Assembly: GCA_949987565.1 (NCBI GenBank)
Contig: OX465108.1
Location: 473,501-537,500 of the forward strand
DNA: 64,000 nucleotides
Direction: 5' to 3'
Source: Luidia sarsii
Taxonomy: Eukaryota; Echinodermata; Asteroidea; Paxillosida; Luidiidae
The notes under the pieces were generated by a model. The model was not told the DNA's origin. It saw only the letters and a program-made list of their open reading frames with translations, and made no database searches. Position numbers and translations under genes: made by a program. This document shows positions 25,877 to 37,216 of this stretch, piece by piece (the stretch's first letter is position 1; each line of letters starts with the position of its first letter).

Positions 25877-28061
25877 AATATAACTTAACTTATCAACACT
25901 CAATTTCACGCTAAATTTCCACAATTGATAAAAAAAATAGCAGGCACACTTTTGTAAAAAAAAAATTAAAAAAAAAAAACCCAAAGGATGGCAGAACGAA
26001 ATGACTAAAATATTGGAAACTGTCCCTAATGTTCCATCCCAGCTGCACCTGTCTAAAAGGCAGGTGGGAGAATGTGTGAAAAGTGTGCCCCATTTCTTAT
26101 TCTATACAAAATTCCAATCCCACACTGATAATAGCCTAGGTGCATGTACAGTACATAGGCATACATGTGAAGACTTCGTAGAAGGAGACCGGGTACCAGT
26201 CTGAGAGTTGACAGATGACAAGAGACCAGACTATTCATGTGAACCCTCTTCAACTCTGAGTCTGTTCAAATATTTAATCTGCAAACTGTTGCATGTAAAT
26301 GAGGGACGGCACAAAACCATCCAAGGCCATCAGACAGATGAGAGGGTTTTCAGGAGGGGGGGTCAGGATGGGGATTGGGTGGTGGCTTAAGTAGGGCGCT
26401 TAAGCCGCTGACGATGGAACAAACCCCAACAATACTGATTGCAAATGGGAAAGCTACCCCCTACTAATTGGCAGATATCAGCCACAGGTCTGGGCACGGC
26501 TGAATTACATCAACTCCTTTGAATTGTGAGGACTGCATGATGAGAGGTGTTGGTGGGAACCCCAGTGGGGGGATTATCTAGTGGATTATCCTGTATAATC
26601 CTGGCTCACATAATATGCTAGAGATATACATGTAACTGGACCTATTATCAACTCTTTGGAGAAGTGAGGAGATATGGCAGTAAATCACCAAAGCTTTAAC
26701 CGTGATTTGATTTGGACTTACAGATGTTTTGTAACATGCATTCACTCAAAGTAAGAGGGTTTAACAATCAATCAGTAGTACATTAGACTTAGAGCCATGC
26801 ATGACCATGTCAGCCTACAGAATGAAACTATGTGAAACTACATACAAAATAATATTGGTGCCGTGACAAACAGCACAAAATGTGCAAAAGACAAAAGCCA
26901 TGTGAAGTTGCATGAAACATGGTAGAACCACATATCACAAAAACTACCATGTACATATAAACCTACTCACTCAACATGAACCTGGTCAGAAATGAGGAAA
27001 GTTATACATGACGGACCATTATTTAATTTATAAGAATGGATCAGAAAACCACCATGACAAAAGACAAAACACCATCATAGTCAGCTAGAGTGATTGTGGA
27101 CTTTGCTTCCCAAAATATCTTTAAAAATTTAGCAGGAGTAGAAGACCTATGGTCTACGCAGCTTTGTATCAAAGTAATCATTGCTGCAACAAAATTAGAC
27201 CCAACCAGCAACCACACAAAGTCCTGAGTTATTACAGGAAGTCAAGTGCAAACCAAATTGGCTAACACAAACAAAAATTTCCAAAAGGCTCAAAAATATT
27301 TCCCTCTGAATAAGTCCCAATGACTACACAACTGGGAGACATATAGTTCTCACAATAATGTACGGCCTGTATTTCGAGGGGTTGTTTTGCAGACAGTCTC
27401 GGTTTCATAGTCCAAGTTATTGGAAAACATGGGACCAACTAACTCCACAAAAGTCATATCATCACGCACACCTTCCAAAGGAAGGGATGAATCATGAATG
27501 CAGCAATATTTGCTTAGAAAACACCAGGCAAGTCAACATACTGTACACCGATTCCCAGCTATGGCACAATGGTGCACTGCTTGTGAATATACTTTGATAA
27601 GAGCCACTCCAACCAGCACACCCTGTCAATAGTTAGACCTATCTTCAACTGATTAGAATTCTTGATACGATAGGAGTAGAGGGACAGGTTCTAGAACTCG
27701 AACATTGAGGGACACTGAATTCCAACGTAGGAAAAACGTCAACAGTGTAGGTGGGTCAGATTATATAATTCATTTTCTACAATCATGCAAACAGGACATT
27801 TGGGCTTCGGAAATGTGTGACGAGGGAGACTAAAAGCGTTCACTCACCAAAAAGTAAATCCGTCCCATCAATCAATACACACCACCTTTGACAGGCTATT
27901 TGTTTTCAAATATTTACTCGGGCCATTTAACCTATATATGAAAAATTTTCAATGACAAAAAACTCAATCATGCGTATCATGACACCACACCAAGTGGCAT
28001 TTGTGTATTTCTTCTTTGTGCAATGGATCAAAGTATTCAAAGTAAATTTCAATGAAAACAG

Positions 28062-28155
28062 TTTTGGCAAAGAAAACTTCCATTGGACCGGGACTTGAAC
28101 CCGAGACCTCTGGACTAAGGTACCAGTGCTCTTCCATCTGAGCTGTCCAGCCCTT
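28062..28155 (-). repeat. tRNA-derived SINE (best copy)
   Basis: Reverse complement reads CTAAGGGCTGGACAGCTCAG, ATGGAAGAGCACTGGTACC, then GAGGTCTCGGGTTCAAGTCC and a tail AAGTTTTCTTTGCCAAAA. AGCTCAGATGG resembles a tRNA A box and GGTTCAAGTCC is a near-perfect B box. It is a SINE head, since the acceptor stem does not close and the same TTTTCTTTGCC tail occurs in the other copies. Confidence 0.8.
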
Positions 28156-28455
28156 AGATAGTGGCCTTCTCAAACAGTCAACTAGTCTATGCTGGGGTGG
28201 GGGCGCCAGTCACAAGCATTAAACCAATTTAATAAATTGTTGTAAACCTGGCTACAGCAGTTCAAGGATCACACAAAGCAATTCCTTTTTCAATTGTTTA
28301 CCCGGGGGATTAGGAAAAGTTAGTTTGGTCATGATTTAGTCAAGGCTTCTCAGTATGAAAAAAAGGTTTTGTGACAGAAGATTGATTCAGTTTCCACATT
28401 TCAAATATGAAAACATGTATTTTAGAATACGACAGAACACAGAGTTTAGACATAC

Positions 28456-28587
28456 CACGTTTGGAGTTGGTTCGCGTCGCCGAGTGGTCTCTCGTGGGAA
28501 TGGGAGGAATCTTGGATGATAAGAGGTAGCTTGAACAATCCCAAGCCCAAGACCAAGGAGCAAAGCAAGACTGGTCAGTGCCGTCAT
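28456..28587 (-). CDS. Candidate alternative first exon: second signal peptide inside intron 4
   Basis: It encodes 44 residues starting MTALTSLALLLGLGLG and IVQA, a textbook signal peptide with a likely cut after QA at residue 20, then a 24-residue basic, proline-containing tail with an RRR run (residues 36-38). The frame reaches a good donor (ACGTG/GTATGT) after a complete codon, so the phase-0 end can be spliced straight to exon 5 (phase-0 start at 3704). The 28.44-28.68 kb segment carries roughly ten CpGs in a region where CpG is rare, as at a promoter protected from methylation. The product would be a secreted isoform lacking the TSP1 and the first half of the Cys-rich region. A small nested gene is the alternative; I recognise no relative of the tail. 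Confidence 0.5.
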
Positions 28588-30964
28588 GCTGATGGCAACG
28601 GCCAAAACGTCTAGAAAGTTCCTCAAGTAGATGAGATCCCCACAACGGCACAAGTGAATACAGACTGTATGTGGATTTGGAAGGCTTGATATAACTCCTC
28701 ACAGTCACACACTACCTCTGATTCAAGTGAGATAAGATGCACAAGGTTGTCAGCAAGGATAAGGCAACTGAAGCTCTCTCACAGATGTAGGGATCGACTA
28801 GGAAGAAGAGATCACTTTTGAAGGAATCACCAGGGTGCAGAACTGTCTTCCAACGACTTCATAAAGCCTTTGACTTGTTCTTGTGGAGGCCGTCCTCTGT
28901 CACAGTTCCACAGTCTACAGTATCAGCATCACTCAGCAAGGGGTATCCCCTGCTGTCAATCCATGGGAGTGTGAGGCAGACAGTTTGTAAGGTTAATCAC
29001 AGCTGCATTCCTCTACTCAGTAGAGACCAGCTCTCTCTGGCTACAATCCTGGAGAGATCTCCTCCTCTCTCCAACAACTGATTGCTCATAAAATCAAATC
29101 CTGAATTTCTCTTAGGTAGCTGTCCCCTGCTCAGGAATGGTTATGATGGACTGACAATGGAGCGCTGATCCCCTGCACTTTGATACCTAGCCTGTGATAG
29201 TGCGGGTGGCGTCACAAACTGCGCTCATTTGTCAGCACAGGCGACTGTACCTTGACTCCAGTAAGGGGAGTGTGTGCACCCAACATAGTGTGTTGCAGCA
29301 GTGGTATGGCCTATGTACAGCATTTCACACTCCATTCAGTGGCAAGCAGTGCCCTACCATGCCTACCCTCCCTTCCCTTTGCTTGACTAAACCATGTTTA
29401 TTCAGCTCCTGGGGGTAGAGGAGGTGGGTAGGTCTGGAGGCCCACCAATTAGAGACCCAGGAAGTGCTAGGAGACGCTGTGATTGACGGTGAAGGTCTCT
29501 CACAGCCAGCCAATGAGAGTGCAGGAGGCTGGAATGCTGGCATAAAACTTCCCTGGAAATTATTACTATTGAAGGTTGGCTTTAAAAATTCTACAGTGCG
29601 TGATTGATTCCCATTGCTAGAGTTGACAAAGCCCTAACCAAACATAGCACAATCATGTGTATGCCATGACATCAGATCCTGCACTACCCACGGTACATTA
29701 TCATGTTGAGCCAAGTTGCCCAAGATTTTTATAGCTATATGGAGTTTGTACTTTGACGCACTTGGAGTGCAAAGAACAACAACTTCAGTGTGATTATCTA
29801 CAAGATTATTCAGAAATTACACTGGAATGTAACAGGGGGTGCTCAACAAAAGTGTGTATATGGTATTAGAAAAATACTATGAATCACTTGCTGAATGAGA
29901 AAACCTGAAGTCTTCCAATCAGAAAATGTTTCGACCCTTGCAGGATTTTTGTCAAAAGCCTATCAGAAGACTCTTACAAGCCTCAAATCATCCGGTCATC
30001 TAACTTAAAACCCAGGCATAATCAGAAAAACAAACAAAAGTTATACATGATTATGAGAGGTATGTCTTCTGGAAGGAAACTATTCATTGCTTTTAATTTT
30101 TCAAAACCCATGTTTGGAACTACTGAGGGTGGCCTTTGCATGTGTGCCACAGGAAAAGGTTTAATCTGCAGCGTTCGTTGTTGACATTGGACTACTACTG
30201 AGTCAATAAGTCTCAAGACAGAACTGTGAGGGCAGGGCACTGTGCTTTATTTTTAACTTTAAGAAATGAAATGAAGGTCATAAAAGACCTCAGGCTGGAT
30301 TTGTTCTTGCCAGAGGAAGTGTAAACTGTATTCTAAAAAGCATTAACAAAGCATGATTTTTCACAAAGTGTTAAGAACATGTTTTCAAACTTTAAACTGC
30401 AAATGTTTCCTCATTTCAGTGTCAATGTTCACTCAAACATTGCATTTGTATCCCTTAAGGATAAAAACAAAGATGTCAAACTAAAATAGATCTGAGAACT
30501 CAAAGGTGGGATCTCCATCCAGGGTACCTCAATCGGGTCCATTCAGCAATCCAGAGGTCCAGCAAGATAATCCACAGCCGCAGCCCACTTGAGCCATACG
30601 TCCTTGCGGCACATAAGCCAAAAGTCAATTTGAGCCGCTGGCTCAATCCGCTGTAAGGCATGGCCACATTAGAAGTCACATCAGACAGTCACAGTTCCTA
30701 CTAAGGTTGAGCCAATAATCGGTGGCTTTGAACCACTGGGCTAGCAATAGACAAGACAGCTCTACCACCTTGATGCATAATGATAGTGTATTTTTTTTTA
30801 AGAGTATTCTTAAGAGGACTTTTGCCAGCTTTACTAAATTAAGCTCAGAATGGATAGGCAATAAATTGTTAAAATTATTGTCCATTGTCACTCATCAATT
30901 GTCAATTTTCTATCCTCAAAGGTGGTAGGTTTAAAAGGCCAAAAGGATAGCTTTTGACAGTTTT

Positions 30965-31448
30965 GGTGTTTCTCTCTATGTCTCTCTGTCTCCCTGTCTC
31001 TATCTGTTTCTCTCTGTCTCTCTCTGTCTCTCTGTCTATCTGTGTTTCTGTCTCTATCTGTCTCTATCTATGTCTCTATCTGTCTCTCTGTCTCTCTATG
31101 TCTCTCTTTCTCTATCTCTCTCTGTCTCTGTCTCTCTATCTATGTCTGTCTCTCTCTGTCTCTGTCTCCCTGTCTCTATCTGTCTCTCTCTGTCTCTCTC
31201 TGTCTCCCTTTATCTGTCTCTGTCTCTGTCTCTCTGTCTCTATCTGTCTCTCTGTCTATCTGTGTTTCTGTCTCTATATGTCTCTATCTATGTCTCTGTC
31301 TGTCTCTCTGTCTCTCTGTCTCTCTGTCTCTCTGTCTCTCTTTCTCTCTCTGTCTCTCTGTCTCTAGCTGTTTTTATCTATGTCTCTCTCTCTCTGTCTC
31401 TCTCTCTCTGTCTCTCTGTCTCTCTGCCTCTCTGTCTCGCTGTATCTC
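30965..31448. repeat. (TCTCTG)n/(TCTC)n microsatellite, about 480 bp
   Basis: Degenerate TCTCTGTCTC array with interspersed TATCTG and TATG units. On the transcribed strand of the gene it is purine-rich (CAGAGA). Confidence 0.95.
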
Positions 31449-32321
31449 CATTTGTTGGTCTCGTAACTGGCTCAGAAGTCAAATGACCCACTTCTACATG
31501 TAAGTGATCCAGATATTTTAATCAGCCCCAGAGGGAACTATTTTGACAGCATGTGGCCTAGTTATTAGCATCTCCTTTTTCACTCCAGCCTACCAATGTG
31601 GTATATACTTCATACCCTTATTAGAAGTGACACAAGCATAGGTTGATAACAGAGTTAAATACCCTGAAGATTAGTCACTTTTATAGATTGTTCCATCACT
31701 CCTTAGAGCAAAGCACAGATTACTGGGCCCTCCAACAAGGGAGAGGGAGGCAGGGGCAGAGGACCATTTCAACAACTGCAGTTGATCAGAAATACAGGTG
31801 CATCGCTGTGGCAAACTTCCTGCACTGCCCGGAAGCCTGCTTGCCGTAAAAGTCGGCTAATCTGACTGATGGCGACGACAACGTTTCCTAGTCTGACACA
31901 GTTTTACATCACTAGAGATCCCCCTTCTTTCCTTCTTTCCTTGCCCCTGCATCAATACATTTGGTGAGGACATGGTGAACCATGGTCAGGTTAGGGTGAA
32001 CCACAGGAACAGAGCGAGGTATCGTCGAACCCAAATGGAGACTAACGAGTAATGGTGTGCATCCTTCTTCAAACTAATAAGGGACCAGTGAAAGGGGACC
32101 AATATCTGGACCATGGTTAATGAAGATGTTTAGTCTTTTCTGTCTGATAAAATACGGGATCGCCCTCCAATTTGTTGACATTCTTTACAGCAATTTGAAG
32201 TTCCCACTTTGTGTACCACAAAATAAATTTGTGTAAACGGGGGTATGATCCCTGGAGACATACGGCAGTTAAAGGTTATATGCTTCTGACTGGTGCCCCC
32301 ACCCTGGCAAAGATTACCATC

Positions 32322-32428
32322 TAAGGGCAGGACAGCTCAGATAGTAAGACCGCTGGTACTCAAAACCAGAGGTCTCGGGTTCAACTTACAGTCCAGCCAA
32401 TGTTTTCTTTGCCATTTTTTCCAAACTG
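32322..32428 (+). repeat. tRNA-derived SINE, copy
   Basis: CTAAGGGCAGGACAGCTCAG, then GAGGTCTCGGGTTCAACTTA and CAGTCCAGCCAATGTTTTC with TTTGCCATTTTTTCCAAACTG. A and B boxes are both recognisable. Confidence 0.78.
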
Positions 32429-34076
32429 TTTAAAGATCCCAGAAAAGATTCCAGGTGAACAGGGTTAACATCACAAGGAACTGGCAGTGTCAGGATTTGT
32501 GTCGGTTCTTGAACCCTGATGATTTATGAATTTGATAGTAACAAATGTAATAACTTCAAACAACATCAAACCACTTTTATGAGTATTTACAAGCGTTGAG
32601 AGATTTGTGCATTCACCCAAGATGACTTCTGGTTCAAGGGGTGATTTTCCATTCCCTAATCATGTGCTTTTGCATCTCACTAGGGAATAAACAGATGTGT
32701 CACTAAGTTGAGGAGTATAACTCTGTGAGAGTTATGGCAAGGATTCTGACATTTAAAGCTGTCTTCTGTCTTCCTTGTTTTGTTCGATTTATGATCTATT
32801 AATCACACTGCATAATTTAAAGTAAAAAATACTGGGGAAGTGTATGATTCATTGATTAGCTTAGTGCCAGGCCCTGTCAAGAGTTCTGGGACTTGTCAAG
32901 AGGAGTTGCAAGGAGGATTCTTCTCTATGTGATGATGTGTCATTGAAATACTGAATGCTTTGCCCGATTGCCCGACTGCAGCAGACCACACCACAGTCAG
33001 ACTGGGACTGGATTAAAACCAAAGACCAAGCTTTCTGGTGCAAGTGTCTTGATGTACACTTGACCACTTGACCAGCAAAGCAGGCATTTTCAGGACTGAT
33101 GAAATCCCAAGTTACAAGATCTCACAGATAAACACAAAAATGAGTTATCAGCCTAAAAAGACTTGAAATATCCTTGGAGAATTCCATGACTTGGGTATCT
33201 CAATTATAGACGAGTTCCTATTAGTACCTATTAGAAAATGAAAGGAAGAGGTAGAGCAAGCTTCCATGTTACTCTATAATAAAAGGTTTGGGGGACGCCA
33301 ATCCCAGCAGGACCTTTCTTTAAGCGACAACGGCATGTAAAGGTACCCTCAAATGTTAACCTCAGTGACACAGCATTCACTTCTGACACCAGATAATCCA
33401 ATGACAAATCGAATTGTTCAAGAGTGATGCAAGTCTAACATTCACTTGCAACTCCTTGTGCTTTGGCAGAGTCAATGGACAGACGGACACAAGCATGAAT
33501 CCAATGAGCAGGCTGTCTGTCATCAGGGAGGCTTACTGGCTTAGGGACAAAGACTCTAAGCTGGTGCTGACTTCAGTCTGGTCTGGACAGGAGAGGTGAA
33601 GGACAATGCGACTTCCTGGAAAAAGGGAGCTATGGTGACATCAGCTAATTACAGCAGAGAGGGGAATTAATCATATTGAGGAGGGGAAGAGAAAGGATGA
33701 CCTGAGTAAGGTCCCATGGGGGAGTCCTAGGGTCTGGGTGAGTAGGAGGCAAGGTGTAACATATCATCATCTACCTCTCAGTGCAAGGTAGGCTGAAAGC
33801 CAAGAGCAACAGGTGGAGTAACCTGTTGTCTTCAGCCTTCATCAGGTCAAAGATTCAGAAAGATTGAAGCCTTGTAGCTAGAGGCCAAAGAGGGCTGGAT
33901 ACCTTGAAGGACTCTTATACAAAGGCATTCTGTCAAACCCAACTTTCTAGTTAATTCAAATCTAATTCATTCAATTTGTGTGTTACCTTATGAAAGAATC
34001 AGACCCAAGTACATGTACATTGTAGCAGAACTAACAACAGTGCACTAAGGCTATACATCAAATATGGAAAGAATTT

Positions 34077-34124
34077 GGAAGGCCAGACATTTCAATCCTC
34101 AAGGGACCTTTCACAAAGGCAAAA
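34077..34124 (-). repeat. Dispersed hairpin element, minus copy
   Basis: GGAAGGCCAGACATTTCAATC, CTCAAGGGACCTTTCACAAAGGCA. One arm is rearranged (TCAAGGGACC). Weaker copies of the same repeat are at 1575-1618, 8377-8420, 11379-11428, 16833-16872, 17748-17782, 20457-20500, 25656-25716, 29918-29962, 33286-33325 and 63246-63330. Confidence 0.55.
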
Positions 34125-34914
34125 AAGGTTTATAAAATGCCATTTCTCTGGATACTGAAGGTTTAACTCCATCCTTTATTAAATCAGTAACCCAAACACT
34201 GGCAAAAATGGCCATGGTATTTTGAAAATTCAGGTTGGTTAGGAATTCAAATCTACCTTTATCCAGTTTGCAGGAAGTACCGCAAAGCAGGAAAAGGGAA
34301 ATCTGTGAAGTCATCAAATTAATCATATTTTCAGCGTAAAACCTTGTCACGCACAGCAGATGCCAGAGTTTGTGCACTTAGGATATAAAACCTGGGATAC
34401 TACTCAAATTTTTGCACATTGATGGCTGAGAATGTTCTAGAATGTATGATGGCCATGAAGGGACATCCTTAGCTGGAAATAGTGTTTTATAAACATATAT
34501 GTTCCATGTCAATCTACAGACATCCATGGCAGTGTGTCCTTGCAGGGCCACCTCATGAATGGTTGACATACAGTTGGCTTTTCACACGACTCAGACAACT
34601 GCAGGTACCTTTCCCCTTGACTCCACAGGGAGCCACTTGCTATCAATAGAGAGATCGTGGGAGCTTGGATCATCAGCTCATCTGTCAGGTCACCGCCAAG
34701 GGGTTCCTGTCTGGTTCATTCACAACATCTCATCTGAAACAGAGCCGATGCCTGATGGAAAGGTTCCCAGCGGTGAGGACAACTCCTCTGATCAAAGCAT
34801 TCCTCCTGCAAATCTCATTCCACCTGATTTGTCACGGCAAATTTGTTACATGTCTTACTCCTTCAGGGTTTGTTCTGTCAGGGTTGGATCCCTGCAATTA
34901 TGAGACATACCACA

Positions 34915-35036
34915 ACTCTCCCTCTGCCTCTCCCTCTCCCTCTCCCTCTCCCTCTCCCTCTCCCTCTCCCTCTCCCTCTCCCTCTCCCTCTCCCTCTCCC
35001 TCTCCCTCTCCCTCTCCCTCTCCCTCTCCCTCTCAC
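34915..35036. repeat. (CCCTCT)n microsatellite
   Basis: Nearly perfect hexamer array of about 20 units with one CTG variant at the left edge. Young appearance (almost no substitutions). Confidence 0.97.
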
Positions 35037-37109
35037 TGAATACTGACATACAAACCACATTGCAAGTCATAATTTATATTGGTGCCCTTGGCTGTCTCTG
35101 CATGAGGCTCAAAATTGGAGACAATTGTATTTTTGGGAGGATGATTAAGTTTCAAATTTGTGAATAGCATAACTCTTTGCACCTGGACTGTTTTTCTGAG
35201 GGTATTCTGGTGGGAGAAGCATTTGGACAGTTCATTTTACACTTGAGAAAGATGTAAGTACCGGTAGTAAACTTCTCATATGACCTCAAAAGGGCATGAG
35301 CTAACCAATCTCAAATCACAGTAAGTCTTCCTGTTTTCATGTTCGGTTTGACTAAAACTTCTTTATTTGGGAATCACTTATGGAACAAGTTTGGCCTTCT
35401 TTAACAGCAAGATGTATTTCAGTAAGCAGTTTCCAGTTAGTAAGCAGGTATGCAAGATCACCCAAAACAAGGCTGAAAAGCCACTCAAGGTTAAGGGCTA
35501 GAGAAAGAAGGAGATAGAGAGGGACTCCGGAAGGCCAAAGATAGGAATTAACATTCCTTTTAAAAATGGCACGATCTTAGGCAGGGGGAAAACAAGAACC
35601 AGGAAGGGAATTCCAGGTAGAGGCAGAGGGAAGAAGCAGTTTCAATACCTCTACGTTCAATTATAAGACTGTTCTGCATTTCCCTACACCATTACTGGCC
35701 AAATAAGGCTGTGCAGCCCAGTGTGGCAGTTGGAGGAGTCAATGCGATAAAGACAGCCATCTTGGAGTCAACAGGGTCCATTTCTAACCTTATCCTAAGC
35801 GGATAATTTTACAATCAGATTCATTCAGACAATCTGGTGGGTTCAGTTGCATTGCAAGAAAAGGCAGCGGCACGTGCCGAACCCCATTCAGCCAGATTGC
35901 TAGAGGAGACATCAGTGCAATCAGGAATGCCAATTGATATGGTTCTCCACACACTCCTCAGGCAAGTGGGGAAAAACACCAGATTATATCAAGATCATAG
36001 CGGACATTCTTCAACTTGTGCACTTTTCAACTTCGGCACCCAGCCCAAAGGATTTTTCCTAATTGTGGGGAAAGGATTTTGTTTCATGATTTCCATCTTT
36101 GATGGCAAAGATCCCGACCCTAATGTCACCTTCAATCATCTTTGGAGTGCATATCTACCACATGTGTGTTACTTAAGCCCCACCCCACCCCCAACAAAAC
36201 TGTGACATTGACACTCCTTACCTCATATGGCTAAGACTGAGGGTAATGGTCAACATAATCTTTGGAGACGGAGGGAGGAAGAGAGAAATTGAAAATGAAT
36301 GAAAATTTGTTTCTTTGATTTCAATTTCTGACACGTTCTTCAATTGCTGGTTCGATGACAATTTCACAGGTCACAGAAAGGACACTCATTCAGAGAGAGT
36401 CAAATCAGACATTTTGAGTGGTTTTTTTTCTGAATAAAATAGAGCCCCTGCTGTGGATCTTTGCAACCATGAGATTGAAATATTTTCACTGCCTGACAAG
36501 ATTATGCACAAGAAAACATATTTGCTGCATGTTTTTTTTTGCAGGCATCCAATTTTATCCTTCGACCAAAATTTTTCAAGGTTGCACCCTGGACTTTCAG
36601 GGGTTTCTTTCCCAGAAACTGACAGGTCAATGAACCCACGCCAACTTCCTTCTGTTTACAGGTACTAGCCAGAGGCCTTTTATAAAATGTCACAGAGATC
36701 AGGTCCATTCAGTCTCATCGGGATCACCTTGAAAACTTAGATGGCAGTGTGATCTGGCTAGGACAGCAATTGTTGGACAAGTAGGAGATCCCAGGGGAGC
36801 TTGCTAAAAGGGAAAACATACCAAGCAAATGTCTGAGTGGTCAGATTTTGGTTTCCTAAGAAGATCCCTTCCCCGTCCCCCTTCCCCACAGTGAGGGAAG
36901 AGAGGAGGGCAAGAAAAAAGAAACAAGTCATCAGTGCTTCCAGCAGAGCACTAACGATTGGGCAGCACTGCACACATAAGGACTCCTATTAATCTCTGAA
37001 GGTTGCAAGTCTCAGCATTATCAAGCACTGCTTGAACCCCGGAGATTAGCGTCAAAGGTTCCGTCAAACTCTAATTATTCCTTTGAGGTCATCAGACAGA
37101 AAGGCAAGG

Positions 37110-37118
37110 ACCCCCTGC

Positions 37119-37153
<35 letters not shown>

Positions 37154-37216
37154 CCCCCCCCCCTCCCCCTCCCCCTCACCCTCACCCTCACTCTCACCCT
37201 CACCCTCACCCTCCCT
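37110..37216. repeat. (CCCTCA)n with C-run core
   Basis: CCCTCA units flank a central CCCCCCCCC/CCCTCC segment. On the opposite strand this is TGAGGG, one base different from the telomere unit TTAGGG but not telomeric. Confidence 0.95.

Noticed and set aside
27964..28173. 69-residue minus frame WTAQMEEHWY...VSGSSPGP
   Set aside because: It is the translated tRNA-derived SINE (A and B boxes visible), not a gene.
30954..31503. Three overlapping Ser/Leu/Cys-rich plus frames
   Set aside because: TCTCTG microsatellite translated in three frames.
36758..36973. Minus frame containing MTCFFFLALLSSLTVG, signal-peptide-like
   Set aside because: No convincing donor follows in frame and there is no local CpG enrichment, unlike the 28.5-kb candidate.
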